From assembly GCF_026586795.1 (NCBI RefSeq), contig NZ_JAPFGY010000001.1, forward strand, positions 165,528 through 229,527: DNA of 64,000 bases, written 5' to 3'. Below are positions 33,653 through 43,275 of the stretch, piece after piece. How positions within the stretch are numbered: the stretch's first letter is position 1; every line of letters begins with the position of its first letter. The notes beneath the pieces were generated by a model. It was not told the DNA's origin, did no database searches, and saw only the letters and a program-made list of their open reading frames with translations. The position numbers and the translations under genes are program-made. The stretch is from Erythrobacter sp. WG. Lineage in GTDB: Bacteria; Pseudomonadota; Alphaproteobacteria; Sphingomonadales; Sphingomonadaceae.

Positions 33653-34075
33653 ATGCAGGTGATGGACGACATCACTCAATACCGCGCGCTTGGATGGGAC
33701 TTCGATATGACCCTCCATGGTCATGAGCGGTCTCAGCAGTTCTGGGACTACATCCACGAGAATCGTCATTGCCAAACCCATCACATCGTGACCTTTCGCA
33801 CGGGTCGGCTCCTCGACCGCATTTGGCATGACCTCGGACGAGCGGGCTGTCGGCTACTTCCGTTCCAGTTTCGGGGCGTCCATGGTGTGCCCGATGAAGT
33901 CTATGAGGCTTTCGTCCTCGGGCTCAGCGGCAGCGATCGCTACCTTTATTGGAAGGGCGAAGTTTGCCGCCAGTTGGGAATCGAGTGCTTGATCGATGAC
34001 GCTACGATGGAAGTCTGGGCTGGTTGCTCCAAGTATGAGATCGACTACGTGCATCCCGACTTGGCGAGCTTCTGA
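33653..34075 (+). CDS. HAD-superfamily-like small phosphatase
   Basis: A 140-residue protein. WDFDMTLHGHE near residue 15 is the HAD nucleophile motif DxDxT. THHIVTFRTGR fits motif II (here a Thr-Phe-Arg variant), a Lys lies in the RYLYWKGEVCRQLG stretch, and CLIDDATMEVW supplies the terminal Asp pair. The protein is at the small end for HAD enzymes and has no cap domain, like 5'(3')-deoxyribonucleotidases and polynucleotide 3'-phosphatases. The start may be 33653 or the ATG at 33662. It is alone on the plus strand, convergent with the six-gene minus-strand operon. A nucleotide-processing role in the defence cargo is speculative. Confidence 0.68.
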   Translation: MQVMDDITQYRALGWDFDMTLHGHERSQQFWDYIHENRHCQTHHIVTFRTGRLLDRIWHDLGRAGCRLLPFQFRGVHGVPDEVYEAFVLGLSGSDRYLYWKGEVCRQLGIECLIDDATMEVWAGCSKYEIDYVHPDLASF

Positions 34076-34081
34076 GGCATC

Positions 34082-34474
34082 TTAAAGCTTGATGTTGATG
34101 ATCCTGACCTCTGGATTCAATCGAACCAGCGCCTCATCTGTGGGGATCAGCCCCACACAGACAATTCCTTGGAACATACCGCCAGACTTGACCGAGAAGA
34201 TTCCATCCACACGATAGGTGCCCCATTGCGGGCTGAACGCCTCGTTGATGTTTATCTCGATTCCGCCCTCTTCCAGAGTAGATCGCGATAGGATGATTTT
34301 TCCATCGTAAGCCGAGGCTTTGGGTGCGCACTCTTTCCGATCATCGTCGAACAAGTCGCGATCGATCAGCAAGTCGAGGCCCACGATGGCGTCCTCAAAG
34401 ATCACTGACGCTACTCGCTCGAAGTTCTCTTCGGTCAGTTCTCCGACAAACTTGCGGATGTGGCGCGTAGGCAT
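34082..34474 (-). CDS. Hypothetical protein at the end of the methyltransferase/helicase operon
   Basis: A 130-residue acidic protein with no membrane segment. The N-terminal half is charged and helical, the C-terminal half rich in beta strands (GGIEININEAF, GTYRVDGIFS). No family was recognised. It starts 36 bases after the GIY-YIG gene on the same strand and is the last of six genes reading from 41983, so it is likely part of that transcription unit. Confidence 0.62.
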   Translation of the reverse strand: MPTRHIRKFVGELTEENFERVASVIFEDAIVGLDLLIDRDLFDDDRKECAPKASAYDGKIILSRSTLEEGGIEININEAFSPQWGTYRVDGIFSVKSGGMFQGIVCVGLIPTDEALVRLNPEVRIINIKL

Positions 34475-34510
34475 TCGATCCTCCCCTTACTCGCTCTGGC
34501 TCCGCGCGCC

Positions 34511-35707
34511 TCAGCCTTCAATGAGCCGCGCTTCGGTCGGTTCGTAGCGGTAGCGCGTGATCGAGCCGTCGCGGATGCGCTCAACCGCTTCGTCGATAAC
34601 GCTCAGTGGCACGAGGAACCACTCGCGCGGCTTCACTGGATTGCCGAACCGATCTGGGATCGTGAGATCGAGCGCTGCCCCTGTGAAGACCTTGTGGATC
34701 AGGCCCTCAAGCTGCACGCGATTGATGTTGAAGAGCTTGTAGGTCGCAACGACTTCGACCCCTGCCAGCAGGTAGGTAGCTGACTTGTCGGCACCAGCGA
34801 TGCGGGTCTCAACTGAGCCGCCCGTCACGCCGATCTTGTGAATGAGGTGACGGTTCTGCGCGACCATCGGATGGTCGGACTTGCTCCGCAGGACATAGAT
34901 CGTGCCGCTTTCGAGATCGCCCTCTTCTGGGTCGGCGGCGAACAGCGGGCCAGCCTCGACCTCGGTAATTCGCCTGCCCGCATCATCCTTGTAGAGGGCG
35001 CGCTGCATCGAACGCCGAAGCAGGTCGCTCTCGGTGCCATTGGCGTAGATGACACGGAGGCGGGCGTCGGATTCGCCATTGGGTGCTTTGAAGGTCTCTC
35101 CCACCTCGGCGATGTAGGCGATCTGCCCACCGAGGATGAAGAACTGGCCTTTGGTGATATCGGCCTTGAGGAACCCAGCATCCCTTACAAACCGCCGCGT
35201 CTCGCGCGCACCGCTATCGAGGTCGCGCTGAACCTGCTCGAACAGCGGCTTGAACTTGGCGAAGTCCTCGCACTTTTTGCGGTTGGCGATCTCCTCCGCT
35301 GCGCGGCGCTCCTCAGCGCTGGGCACATGGCGGAGAACGCGGATGTCATCCTCGGCAGTCGGTTCGATGCCAAGCTCGGCGAGGAGCGCATCGTCATCAA
35401 TCTCGGACGGGGAAACCTGATCCTCTGCCTGCCTGCCCGTCAGCAGCCCGTGCTTGTCCAAAGCACTGAGAAGCTCGCGGCATTCCTCAAGCTCTCGCAG
35501 ACGGTCGAGCCGCACGGCGTAGAGCCGCTCGAAGATGTCACGGTCTTCACCATGCAGTGGGGCTCGGCCATGCTCCTCATAGAAGCGGACGATATCCTCG
35601 AACCCAGCGATGATCCGTTCTTGTTGTGACGTGTAGGTGCGCGCCTTCGGTTGCTCGATCTCGACGCCGAGTTCGGCGAGCAGTTCATCATCAGACAGTT
35701 CAGCCAT
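34511..35707 (-). CDS. GIY-YIG (T5orf172-type) nuclease
   Basis: A 398-residue protein. Two short repeats of the form DDELLAELG occur near residues 5 and 107. The C-terminal third is the GIY-YIG domain: GTIYVLRSKSDHP, then HKIGVTGGSVETRIAGA with the catalytic Arg, VVATYKLFNINRVQLEGLIHKVF with the Glu, and PREWFLVPL. The middle region (KADITKGQFFILGGQIAYIAEVG) is conserved in proteins found beside helicases and adenine methyltransferases. The start at 35707 overlaps the helicase stop by eight bases. In this operon it is the only recognised cutting domain. Confidence 0.85.
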   Translation of the reverse strand: MAELSDDELLAELGVEIEQPKARTYTSQQERIIAGFEDIVRFYEEHGRAPLHGEDRDIFERLYAVRLDRLRELEECRELLSALDKHGLLTGRQAEDQVSPSEIDDDALLAELGIEPTAEDDIRVLRHVPSAEERRAAEEIANRKKCEDFAKFKPLFEQVQRDLDSGARETRRFVRDAGFLKADITKGQFFILGGQIAYIAEVGETFKAPNGESDARLRVIYANGTESDLLRRSMQRALYKDDAGRRITEVEAGPLFAADPEEGDLESGTIYVLRSKSDHPMVAQNRHLIHKIGVTGGSVETRIAGADKSATYLLAGVEVVATYKLFNINRVQLEGLIHKVFTGAALDLTIPDRFGNPVKPREWFLVPLSVIDEAVERIRDGSITRYRYEPTEARLIEG

Positions 35708-37790
35708 TAGCCGCCTGTGCACGGTAACGAGCCAATGCCGCAACCCCTTCCGCCATGCGCTTTTCCCAAGCGTCGGGCGAGGTGATGTCGGGCAGCCTTC
35801 CTCGTTCTTTCTTGAACTTCAGCGCACGCTCGGCGAGGTCGCGAGCCTCCTCAGGCGAAATCTTGACCTTCTTCGCCGAGATTACCGACTGAACCTGCTT
35901 GAGGACGGTCTCGTTCATCGACTTTGCCAAGATCGCATAAGCCGCCTCGAACGGATTGATGCTGTCGATGAGATCAATGTCGAGATCGCGGACATCCATC
36001 GCAAACTTGCGAACGCCGTCAATCAGCGCAGTGTTGACCTTCTCGTCCTCGCCCTTGGCAGCGTCGATGCCGATGGCGATTTCCTTGGCCTTCTGAGTGA
36101 GGTTGAGCGCAGCGATAGCGTGCTGGCGGATGGCTTCCTGATCTTCCGTGCTCAACTCAGGGTAACGGTCACGGACAATCTTCCCCATGCGCACTTGGGT
36201 AAGCTCCTGCGCCAACGTCTCACCGCCAGCCTGCGTGCCGTCAAAGAGGCCCTTCTCCATGGCCGTCTTGTCCTGCACGAACTGCGTGATCACCTCGTTG
36301 AGGTCTTCCTTGCAGATGCGCTGGGCCTCGTCGCTCTTGGGCTCGACCAGCCCCTTGATCTCGAAGTGAAGCTGGCCCGTATCTTCACGGACGCCAACGT
36401 TGGTCTCGCCTTCCCGATAGCCTGAGGGGCCGTAGTCGAAATCTTCGAGCGGACCGCTGTCCTTCGGCGTGAAGGTGAAGCGCGGGGCGAGAACTTGCTC
36501 CATCAGCAAACTCGCAGCGATGGCCTTGAGCGTGTCGTTGATCGCACCGACCACCGCCGCTTCCGACGCATCTGGTTCGGCAATCAGGTTGGTGAAGGTG
36601 GCGCTCTCTTTCCCGGGCGCGTCCCGAGTGGCGCGCCCGATGATCTGAATGATCTCGGTAAGGCTGGATCGATAGCCGACCGTCAGGGCGTGCTCACACC
36701 AAATCCAGTCAAAGCCTTCCTTCGCCATGCCGAGCGCGATGATGATGTCCACGTGGTCGCGGTTGTTGCGCTGCGCGGGGTCTTTCAGCGCCGCGAGCAC
36801 CTTGCCGCGCCGTGCGGGATCGCTGTCATCAACGAGGTCGGCGATCTTGATGATCCGACCGTCCGCCAACTTCACAAGGTGGAACCCTGTCTGGGGATCG
36901 GCACCCTGCCATTCACCCAAGGCTTCCATGATGTGTTCGACCTCGGTCGCCTTGCCGATCTTGGTGCTCTCGCGCGAGTTCACCGAGGGGATGTGAACGA
37001 TGGTCTTCTTGGCAGGGTCGAGCACAGCCTCAATCGCGTTGAGGTAGCGGCCCGTGTAGAAGAAATAGCCGATGTTGAGCGCCTTGAGGTGCTCGTAGCC
37101 GTTCAACTGCTCGTAGTAAGTGTAGGTGACGGTCTCGAACTTCGCCTCGTCCTCGGGGGTCAGGACGGGAACCGCATCCCCACGGAAGTAGCTCCCTGTC
37201 ATCGCGACGATGTGCGCCTTGTCACGGCGGATGAACTGGGCAAGTTGACTGCCGAGGCGGTTGTCCACGCTGGCGGACACGTGATGGAACTCGTCCACCG
37301 CGATCAGGCGGTTGTCGAACGCTTCGATCCCAAGCTGCTCTACGGCGAAGCGGAAGGTCGCGTGCGTGCAGACCAGCGCCTTGTCCTCGCTGGCGAGGAA
37401 TTGGCCCACGGCCTTGATCTTGGACGGATCAGCCCGCTCCTCATCTGGCCCTGCCGCATTGCAGAGATTCCACTTCGGGCGAACCTCCCAATCCGCCCAG
37501 AACCCGAACTTCGAGAGTGGCTCATCCATGAATGAGCCACCAATCGACTTCTCAGGAACGACGATAATCGCCTGCTGAAGCCCCTGATTGTGGAGCTTGT
37601 CGAGCGCGATGAACATTAGCGCCCGAGACTTGCCCGAGGCTGGGGGCGACTTAATCAGCAGATACTGCTCGCCGCGCTTGGCGTAGGCGCGCTCCTGCAT
37701 CGGGCGCATGCCCATCTCGTTCGCGTTGGTGGACGCGCCAGTGCGAGCAGTCTGGAATGAGACGGCGGGGAGGGGCTTTGATGTGGTCAT
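35700..37790 (-). CDS. SF2 DEAD/DEAH-like helicase
   Basis: A 696-residue helicase with motif I SPPASGKSRALMF, motif Ia AIIVVPEKSIGGSF, motif II AVDEFHHVSA (DEFH), motif III AMTGSYFRGD and motif VI IIGRATRDAPGK. A C-terminal region carries a helicase-associated segment (FKKERGRLPDITS). The DEFH box and overall build match helicases of restriction-like systems such as type I/III HsdR-like and ISP families, but no nuclease motif is present. Its ATG overlaps the preceding membrane-protein gene by four bases, and its stop overlaps the GIY-YIG start. The three are translationally coupled. Confidence 0.88.
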   Translation of the reverse strand: MTTSKPLPAVSFQTARTGASTNANEMGMRPMQERAYAKRGEQYLLIKSPPASGKSRALMFIALDKLHNQGLQQAIIVVPEKSIGGSFMDEPLSKFGFWADWEVRPKWNLCNAAGPDEERADPSKIKAVGQFLASEDKALVCTHATFRFAVEQLGIEAFDNRLIAVDEFHHVSASVDNRLGSQLAQFIRRDKAHIVAMTGSYFRGDAVPVLTPEDEAKFETVTYTYYEQLNGYEHLKALNIGYFFYTGRYLNAIEAVLDPAKKTIVHIPSVNSRESTKIGKATEVEHIMEALGEWQGADPQTGFHLVKLADGRIIKIADLVDDSDPARRGKVLAALKDPAQRNNRDHVDIIIALGMAKEGFDWIWCEHALTVGYRSSLTEIIQIIGRATRDAPGKESATFTNLIAEPDASEAAVVGAINDTLKAIAASLLMEQVLAPRFTFTPKDSGPLEDFDYGPSGYREGETNVGVREDTGQLHFEIKGLVEPKSDEAQRICKEDLNEVITQFVQDKTAMEKGLFDGTQAGGETLAQELTQVRMGKIVRDRYPELSTEDQEAIRQHAIAALNLTQKAKEIAIGIDAAKGEDEKVNTALIDGVRKFAMDVRDLDIDLIDSINPFEAAYAILAKSMNETVLKQVQSVISAKKVKISPEEARDLAERALKFKKERGRLPDITSPDAWEKRMAEGVAALARYRAQAANG

Positions 37791-38428
37791 TGGCTTTCTG
37801 TCTTCTCAATCATCTCGGCCAGAAAAGCACTGTTGGCGGTCCGCTCAGCCTCTCTCAAGCGCTGCACTTCGTCCTTCTTTTGCCGAAGAAATCTCGCCGC
37901 ATCCCAATCAAGATTGCCCATCGCAATAGAGGGCTTGGGCAAACCGAACTTGCGCCTCAGCGCCGCGATAATTTCGAGCGCTTCAAGACCTAGGTCGGCG
38001 TAGCCTTCCCAGCGCGCTTGGAAGAACTCGCTATGGTCGGGAGGGAAAGAATGTTCGGATTCTGCTTTGACGAACCTCTCGGTCCCAAGCGCCAGATTGG
38101 GTAAAGCAAGTATGCGATACATGAGTTCGGGACTGATGCTAGTCCATTCGACGTCATCGGGAAAGGTTGGCGGCTCGGGTGAATCGACCTGTGCGCAGTA
38201 ATATTCTTCGCCGCTTTCGGTTCTGCCCGCTGGCCTGCCTTCCGCCGTGCCATCATCAGCTACGACCTCGACGCATTTCTCGACATATTGGTCGAGAATG
38301 CAAACAATGCGAACGGCAGCGTATCGCCCAGAATTGCGTTTTCCAATCCAATGGGAAACCGCGTCTTTGCCGATGGTGGCAATGACGCCGATCAGCACGC
38401 CTGCGAAGCCGATGATCGCATCGCTCAT
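37787..38428 (-). CDS. Membrane-anchored hypothetical protein within the defence operon
   Basis: A 213-residue protein with one N-terminal membrane helix (IIGFAGVLIGVIATIG) followed by a cytoplasmic, mainly helical domain ending in a charged coiled coil (RQKKDEVQRLREAERT). No family was recognised. Its stop overlaps the helicase start, and it lies 31 bases after the 254-residue gene. A single N-terminal anchor is common in accessory or effector proteins of anti-phage operons, but a function is not claimed. Confidence 0.66.
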   Translation of the reverse strand: MSDAIIGFAGVLIGVIATIGKDAVSHWIGKRNSGRYAAVRIVCILDQYVEKCVEVVADDGTAEGRPAGRTESGEEYYCAQVDSPEPPTFPDDVEWTSISPELMYRILALPNLALGTERFVKAESEHSFPPDHSEFFQARWEGYADLGLEALEIIAALRRKFGLPKPSIAMGNLDWDAARFLRQKKDEVQRLREAERTANSAFLAEMIEKTESQ

Positions 38429-38459
38429 CCTGCGCCTCGCCTATCGACGTCCGTTAGCA

Positions 38460-39224
38460 TCATCGCTTCTCCTCGCGTTCCTTTCGGAGCGCGCGTTCGA
38501 GCCACTTTGGCACCTCTTTTACCTGAGAGAAAAAGATATTCTCGGGCAGTTCGCGCCAGAACGAGGTGATGGCTTCTGCAAAACGCGCCAGATCATCGTC
38601 ACTGACGGACAGGGACGAGTAGTCCAATGCCGAAACGAAGAACGCTGGAAGGCCATCGGTATTGCCGATCAGATCGGGCGCGACCGCTTTCAGGGCTTCG
38701 AACGAGCGGCCATTGCCATGCTTGTAGACGTTGGTGACCAGTTGGCAGCGGTGTAGCTGCGCGAAAAAACCGAGCGTTCGCACATTCCAACCGCAAGCCT
38801 CGAAGAGATCGAATAGATCATCGAGAGTCGCCGACCAGACTGCCCCATGAGCATGCTTGCCGAACCCGTGGTGGCCAAGCTCACGACCAAGCCAGTCTCG
38901 CACCTGCTTTTCCCACTCGTGGAACATGCCTGCGATGATGCTCAACCGCGTGGTGTCCCTCAGATCAGCGAGCCTCTGATAGAAGCTGACACTCTCATCC
39001 CATGATTGCTCATAGTGGCCAGTGGGGTCATCGCGATCAGGGTCGAAAGGTATGCGAGCCAACCAAGCCTCGGCGAACGCATTGGCATCTTCCGCCATGC
39101 TTTCGTCGGTAAACGGGTCGAGCAGGCGCTGCTTGGCCTCTCCCACATAAAACTCGTGGCTTGCAATCAGGTGCTCACGCGTCGGCCCCCACATCTGCAA
39201 GAAGACGCGATCAGGCTTGCTCAT
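38460..39224 (-). CDS. Hypothetical 254-residue protein coupled to the methyltransferase
   Basis: A soluble, helical protein with no signal or membrane segment. Recognisable stretches are SIIAGMFHEWEKQVRDWL, a His-rich loop (ELGHHGFGKHAHG) and a basic C-terminus (LERALRKEREEKR). The family is unknown. Its ATG at 39224 overlaps the methyltransferase stop (ATGA), so the proteins are probably made in fixed ratio. A specificity or inhibitor role is conceivable but not shown by sequence. Confidence 0.66.
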   Translation of the reverse strand: MSKPDRVFLQMWGPTREHLIASHEFYVGEAKQRLLDPFTDESMAEDANAFAEAWLARIPFDPDRDDPTGHYEQSWDESVSFYQRLADLRDTTRLSIIAGMFHEWEKQVRDWLGRELGHHGFGKHAHGAVWSATLDDLFDLFEACGWNVRTLGFFAQLHRCQLVTNVYKHGNGRSFEALKAVAPDLIGNTDGLPAFFVSALDYSSLSVSDDDLARFAEAITSFWRELPENIFFSQVKEVPKWLERALRKEREEKR

Positions 39225-41983
39225 GCCGCCTTCTTGCCCGTCATCTTGGTGTAGAGTTCGAACAGCTTTTCGAGGCGTTCGGTGTCGTTGCGGAAGCGGC
39301 GTCCGATGTAGATGCGTTCGAGGGTTTCGTCGTTCTCCTCGTGAGCGCGGCGGAGGTCTTCGGGCATGGCCTCGGGATCGTAGAGATCGGCGATGGTGGC
39401 GGGGAAATGCGCCTCGCGAGCGAGCAGGATGTTCTCGGCGCAGCGGGTGAGGTCGGCCTTGTTCCGCTCGGTCAGCTTGGGGAGCGGGAAGGTGTTCCAA
39501 CCGAGCGTGTTCGAGTATGAGAAGTCAGTTCTCATCCGAACGCAAACCGTCCCGATCCAGACCCAATGCAGGCGAGATGCAATCAGGGCCATGTTCCAGA
39601 GGGGGGCGTCGTAGATCGCGAACGCCTTGTTATGGACGACGGCGCGGCGAGTTACATAGTCCACGGGCAGGTATGGGCGGTTCTCAGAACTAACGATCGG
39701 CACCACCAAGAGTGATTGCTTCGCCTCATATTGATCGCGGAAGCGGAAGGGAGCCGAGACCAGTTTTTGCGCCTGAGCGTCGTTGGTTTTCTCCAATCGA
39801 GCCTCTCTTACGGCGGCGATGCGTTTCGCGAGGCTTGGAATGCTCTGAGCAACCGAAAGCTCTTCTGGTCTAATCCAAATGCAGTATCGAGGCACTCCCG
39901 CGATAAGTTCCTGCGACCCATAGATGGGGCGAATGAAGGGCTCCACCTGCCCGTCAGTCTCGACCAGCTTTCGGGCTTCCTGCTTTTGAAGCATCAAATC
40001 GTTGGCATAATACGGGTGGTTGCCGAACTGCATCGGAGACCGATCATCAGGAGCTTTCGGGCGTGCAGTAACTACGACATCCGCGCCCGCCACAAGGTAG
40101 CCATTGATGCTCTCGACCTCCTTGCGGACGACCTGTGAGTCCCCGCCGCTATCGTCCACAACATACAACAGCCGCTTCGGGTTCGACTTGCCAGTAAGCC
40201 CGACGATGGAGACTGTTACGCCAGCATTATGACTGGCAAGATTCGACCATTTAAATGACGGCAAGGCGAACCTGATGATTGCTCCCGTGCGGAAAATCGT
40301 TGGCCAAAGGCTTGCCACCTGAACACCTTGGCAAATCGAGTTTGTGGAAACAAACGCCGCATCCGAGCCAGTCTTCGTGATGAAGTCTGCGGCCTTGATG
40401 AACCAACCAGCAACGTAATCGAGCGAGAGAGTGTCCTTGGTTCTTCCAGCGAATACGTCTTGCAGTTCAGCCTTCTGATCCGCCGATTGATATTTGCGAC
40501 CGAGATAAGGAGGGTTGCCGCAGATATAGAACTCACCGTCTTCGCTCTCAAAATCGATTTCGGGCTGATCAAGTGGGGTGCCGAAAAGGTCGTCGGCTCG
40601 TAATTTTACGCCGCCCCCGTGGGCATCCATCAAGTCGAGCCAATCGATCCGAAGCGCGTTCCCCGCAAAAATCCAATTCTCGTTGTTCAGTGGGAGGAAC
40701 TCGGCCAGCGCGAACTGCTGCCCGCGATAGAGCACATCGCATTGATACTCGGCGATGATGAGCGCGAGACGAGCGATCTCGGCAGGAAAATCGCGCAGTT
40801 CGATCCCGCGAAAGTTGGTCAGCGGAATCTCGGTCTTGCGGTCGGGTTCGCCGCGCCGTTTGTTGATCTCCGCCTCAATCGCCCGCATTTCCTTGTAGGC
40901 GATGACGAGGAAGTTGCCGCTGCCGCAGGCGGGGTCGAAGACCCTGATCTTCGCCATGCGGTTGCGCAGGTTGAGGAGCTTACGGGAGTTGTCGCCTGCC
41001 TCCTCAAGCTTGGCGCGCAGATCGTCGAGGAACAGAGGGTTCAGCACCTTCAGGATGTTCGGCACGCTGGTGTAATGCATGCCAAGTGCGCCGCGCTCCT
41101 CATCATCGGCGACGGCCTGAATCATCGACCCGAATATGTCGGGGTTGATCTTGGTCCAGTCGAGGTTGCCGATATGGATGAGGTAGGATCGGGCGATCTT
41201 GCTGAAACGCGGGACATCGAGCCCGCCCGAGAACAGATTGCCGTTCACGTAGGGGAAGCCATCGGCCCAGCGGGCAATGCCTTCTTCCCCACGCTTAGCG
41301 AGGGGCGTGTTCATCGCGCGGAACAGTTCGCGGATTACATCGGCGGTGTTGTCCGCGCCGCCCGCGCTCATCTTCTCGACCGTCGCGGTGAAGCGATAGC
41401 TGGGGTGGAAGATGTCGGTATCCTCGGCGAAGAAGCAGAAGATCAGCCGCGCCATGAAGTGGTTCATGTCGGTGCGGCGCTCAGCCTTCGCCCAGTCAGG
41501 GTTGTCCTGCAACAGCGTCATATAGAGGCGATTGAGGCGACTGGTCGCGCGGATATCGAACGAGCTTTCGCGGATTTGCTCGACCGTGGTGATGCCCGCC
41601 AGCGGCAGGAAGAAACCGAAGTGGTCGGGGAAATCGGGGTAGTCGCAGGCGACGGTTTCGCCCGTGTTGAGGTCTTCCGCCTGAAACTCCACGCCGTCCG
41701 TGGCGAGGATGAACTTGACCTTGTTGGTGGCGGTCTTGGGGCTGGTGCGCAGGGCAGTCAGCGTCTCGCCCGCCGCGCCGGGGGCGCAGGTGGCGATGTG
41801 GATGTTGCTGCGCTGGAGCACGCCGCCGCTGAGATCGGACTGGTTGGTGTTGCCCTTCCGAAGGCGGTCGATGGTGGTCTTCTTGTTCCCGAAAGCGGTG
41901 AGGAACTGGAACGGGAACTCGGCCCGATCAAACGGCTCCGAGGCGAGTTGGGTGACGGCTTCTTCGATCTCGACGGGGTTCAT
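39221..41983 (-). CDS. MmeI-like class I SAM-dependent DNA adenine methyltransferase
   Basis: A 920-residue protein with the architecture of type IIL/MmeI-family modification enzymes: a helical N-terminal region, then motif I FDPACGSGNFLVIAY near residue 345, FRGIELRDFPAEIARLAL, and the adenine-methylation motif CGNPPYLGRKYQ near 490. A target-recognition region and a C-terminal helical segment follow. The D-x9-ExK nuclease motif of bifunctional MmeI was not found in the N-terminus, so it probably only methylates, leaving cleavage to the GIY-YIG partner. It is the first of six coupled genes and divergent from the DUF6161 gene. Confidence 0.88.
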   Translation of the reverse strand: MNPVEIEEAVTQLASEPFDRAEFPFQFLTAFGNKKTTIDRLRKGNTNQSDLSGGVLQRSNIHIATCAPGAAGETLTALRTSPKTATNKVKFILATDGVEFQAEDLNTGETVACDYPDFPDHFGFFLPLAGITTVEQIRESSFDIRATSRLNRLYMTLLQDNPDWAKAERRTDMNHFMARLIFCFFAEDTDIFHPSYRFTATVEKMSAGGADNTADVIRELFRAMNTPLAKRGEEGIARWADGFPYVNGNLFSGGLDVPRFSKIARSYLIHIGNLDWTKINPDIFGSMIQAVADDEERGALGMHYTSVPNILKVLNPLFLDDLRAKLEEAGDNSRKLLNLRNRMAKIRVFDPACGSGNFLVIAYKEMRAIEAEINKRRGEPDRKTEIPLTNFRGIELRDFPAEIARLALIIAEYQCDVLYRGQQFALAEFLPLNNENWIFAGNALRIDWLDLMDAHGGGVKLRADDLFGTPLDQPEIDFESEDGEFYICGNPPYLGRKYQSADQKAELQDVFAGRTKDTLSLDYVAGWFIKAADFITKTGSDAAFVSTNSICQGVQVASLWPTIFRTGAIIRFALPSFKWSNLASHNAGVTVSIVGLTGKSNPKRLLYVVDDSGGDSQVVRKEVESINGYLVAGADVVVTARPKAPDDRSPMQFGNHPYYANDLMLQKQEARKLVETDGQVEPFIRPIYGSQELIAGVPRYCIWIRPEELSVAQSIPSLAKRIAAVREARLEKTNDAQAQKLVSAPFRFRDQYEAKQSLLVVPIVSSENRPYLPVDYVTRRAVVHNKAFAIYDAPLWNMALIASRLHWVWIGTVCVRMRTDFSYSNTLGWNTFPLPKLTERNKADLTRCAENILLAREAHFPATIADLYDPEAMPEDLRRAHEENDETLERIYIGRRFRNDTERLEKLFELYTKMTGKKAA

Positions 41984-42101
41984 GGGCCGATGAGTAAGCT
42001 ACGTCTCGCACAGCGCCAAGCCGTGGAATGCTGTTTTGCCGAAGATTGCGGAAATCAAAGCCATAGCCCACACTTGGGAGGAAATAGCAGGGGCAAGACT
42101 G

Positions 42102-43274
42102 ATGCAGTTCGAGATCGCTCACGGCGGACCATCCTATTCCTTCGAGAACTGGGATGATCTGATCGCGCTTCTTCGGAAGGAGGCGTCTTACTGGGAGTGG
42201 CTTGGCGGCGATCACACGAACCCCAACGGAGCGGGGCGAAGCATCAGAGATCAGTGGTCTTCGATGATAAGCACCGCCATCGAGCGTCAGAACCGAGGCA
42301 GCAATATCGGTGAAGCGCACCAGATCGTCAGTGATCTCATTTCAGGCAGCCTTCCGCATCACGAGGGCGAGGTAGGGGCACTCATTCTGGATATTCGGTC
42401 GCAAGTCGGGGAGGCCGAAGCCGCTTGGGCCGCCGCTTTCGCGACCAGTCGGATTTCTCTCGAACAGGTGAGGTCTCCCGTCGCCTTACGCGGTGTGATG
42501 TTGACCGCCTTCCCCGATTTTCGAGAGGCGGCTTCGCTTGAGACGCGTCTTAGGCAAGAGCGGGCCAATTATCGCAATTCCCTTCGGTCTGCGATGCAGA
42601 GCGTCCAAGCGTTTCAAGCGGAGAGCGAAGACGACTGGCACGCCCTCTTGGGAAGAGCCAGAGGTCTTGGGATGCGGGTTCTGAGGCATAGTCGCGACCG
42701 ATGGAATGAGTCAGGCCGCTTATGGAGCAAGCGGGCGGACGATGCCGTGGCAAGCATCCGAAACACGGAAAACACCTACTCGCAGTTCATGCAGCTTCGC
42801 GCGCCCGTGGACTACTGGACGGGAAAGAGCACCGATCATTCGACGCAGAAAGCCACGGCTTACGAGAACCTGCGCAACTACTTCATCGGGCTAACGCTTT
42901 TGCTTCTCGCCGCATTTGTTTCGGCGGGGTGCCTCGTTGTCTCCGTCCACGATGCAGAGAATGAACCCGTGGCGCTCTACGTGCTCATCTCAGCGGGTCT
43001 CGCTGTTCTGTCCACGATTGGCTTTTGGATCGGGCGTCTTCTCACAAAGCTTTACCTCAGTCAGCACCACCTCAAGACTGATGCGGATGAGCGAGCCACT
43101 ATGATCAAGACCTACCTCGCCCTTACCGAGAAGGGGGCGGCGTCAGATGCCGACAAGCAGATCATTCTCGGCGCTCTGTTCAGGCCTACGGCTGATGGCA
43201 TCGTGCGAGACGATGGACCGCCTGATATCGCTTTGCAGTCGATTGCCGCGCGGATGCTGTCGGGGAAGGAGTGA
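42102..43274 (+). CDS. DUF6161 membrane protein
   Basis: A 390-residue protein. The N-terminal two-thirds are soluble and helical. Two membrane helices lie near residues 265-310 (NYFIGLTLLLLAAFVSAG and LYVLISAGLAVLSTIGFW). The C-terminus KLYLSQHHLKTDADERATM and the GALFRPTADGIV tail are characteristic of DUF6161 proteins. The ATG at 42102 is preferred over a TTG at 42036 because AGGGG precedes it. It is divergent from the methyltransferase (118-base gap) and followed after one base by the next gene. DUF6161 proteins often occur in defence islands, but their biochemical role is unknown. Confidence 0.8.
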   Translation: MQFEIAHGGPSYSFENWDDLIALLRKEASYWEWLGGDHTNPNGAGRSIRDQWSSMISTAIERQNRGSNIGEAHQIVSDLISGSLPHHEGEVGALILDIRSQVGEAEAAWAAAFATSRISLEQVRSPVALRGVMLTAFPDFREAASLETRLRQERANYRNSLRSAMQSVQAFQAESEDDWHALLGRARGLGMRVLRHSRDRWNESGRLWSKRADDAVASIRNTENTYSQFMQLRAPVDYWTGKSTDHSTQKATAYENLRNYFIGLTLLLLAAFVSAGCLVVSVHDAENEPVALYVLISAGLAVLSTIGFWIGRLLTKLYLSQHHLKTDADERATMIKTYLALTEKGAASDADKQIILGALFRPTADGIVRDDGPPDIALQSIAARMLSGKE

Positions 43275-43275
43275 A

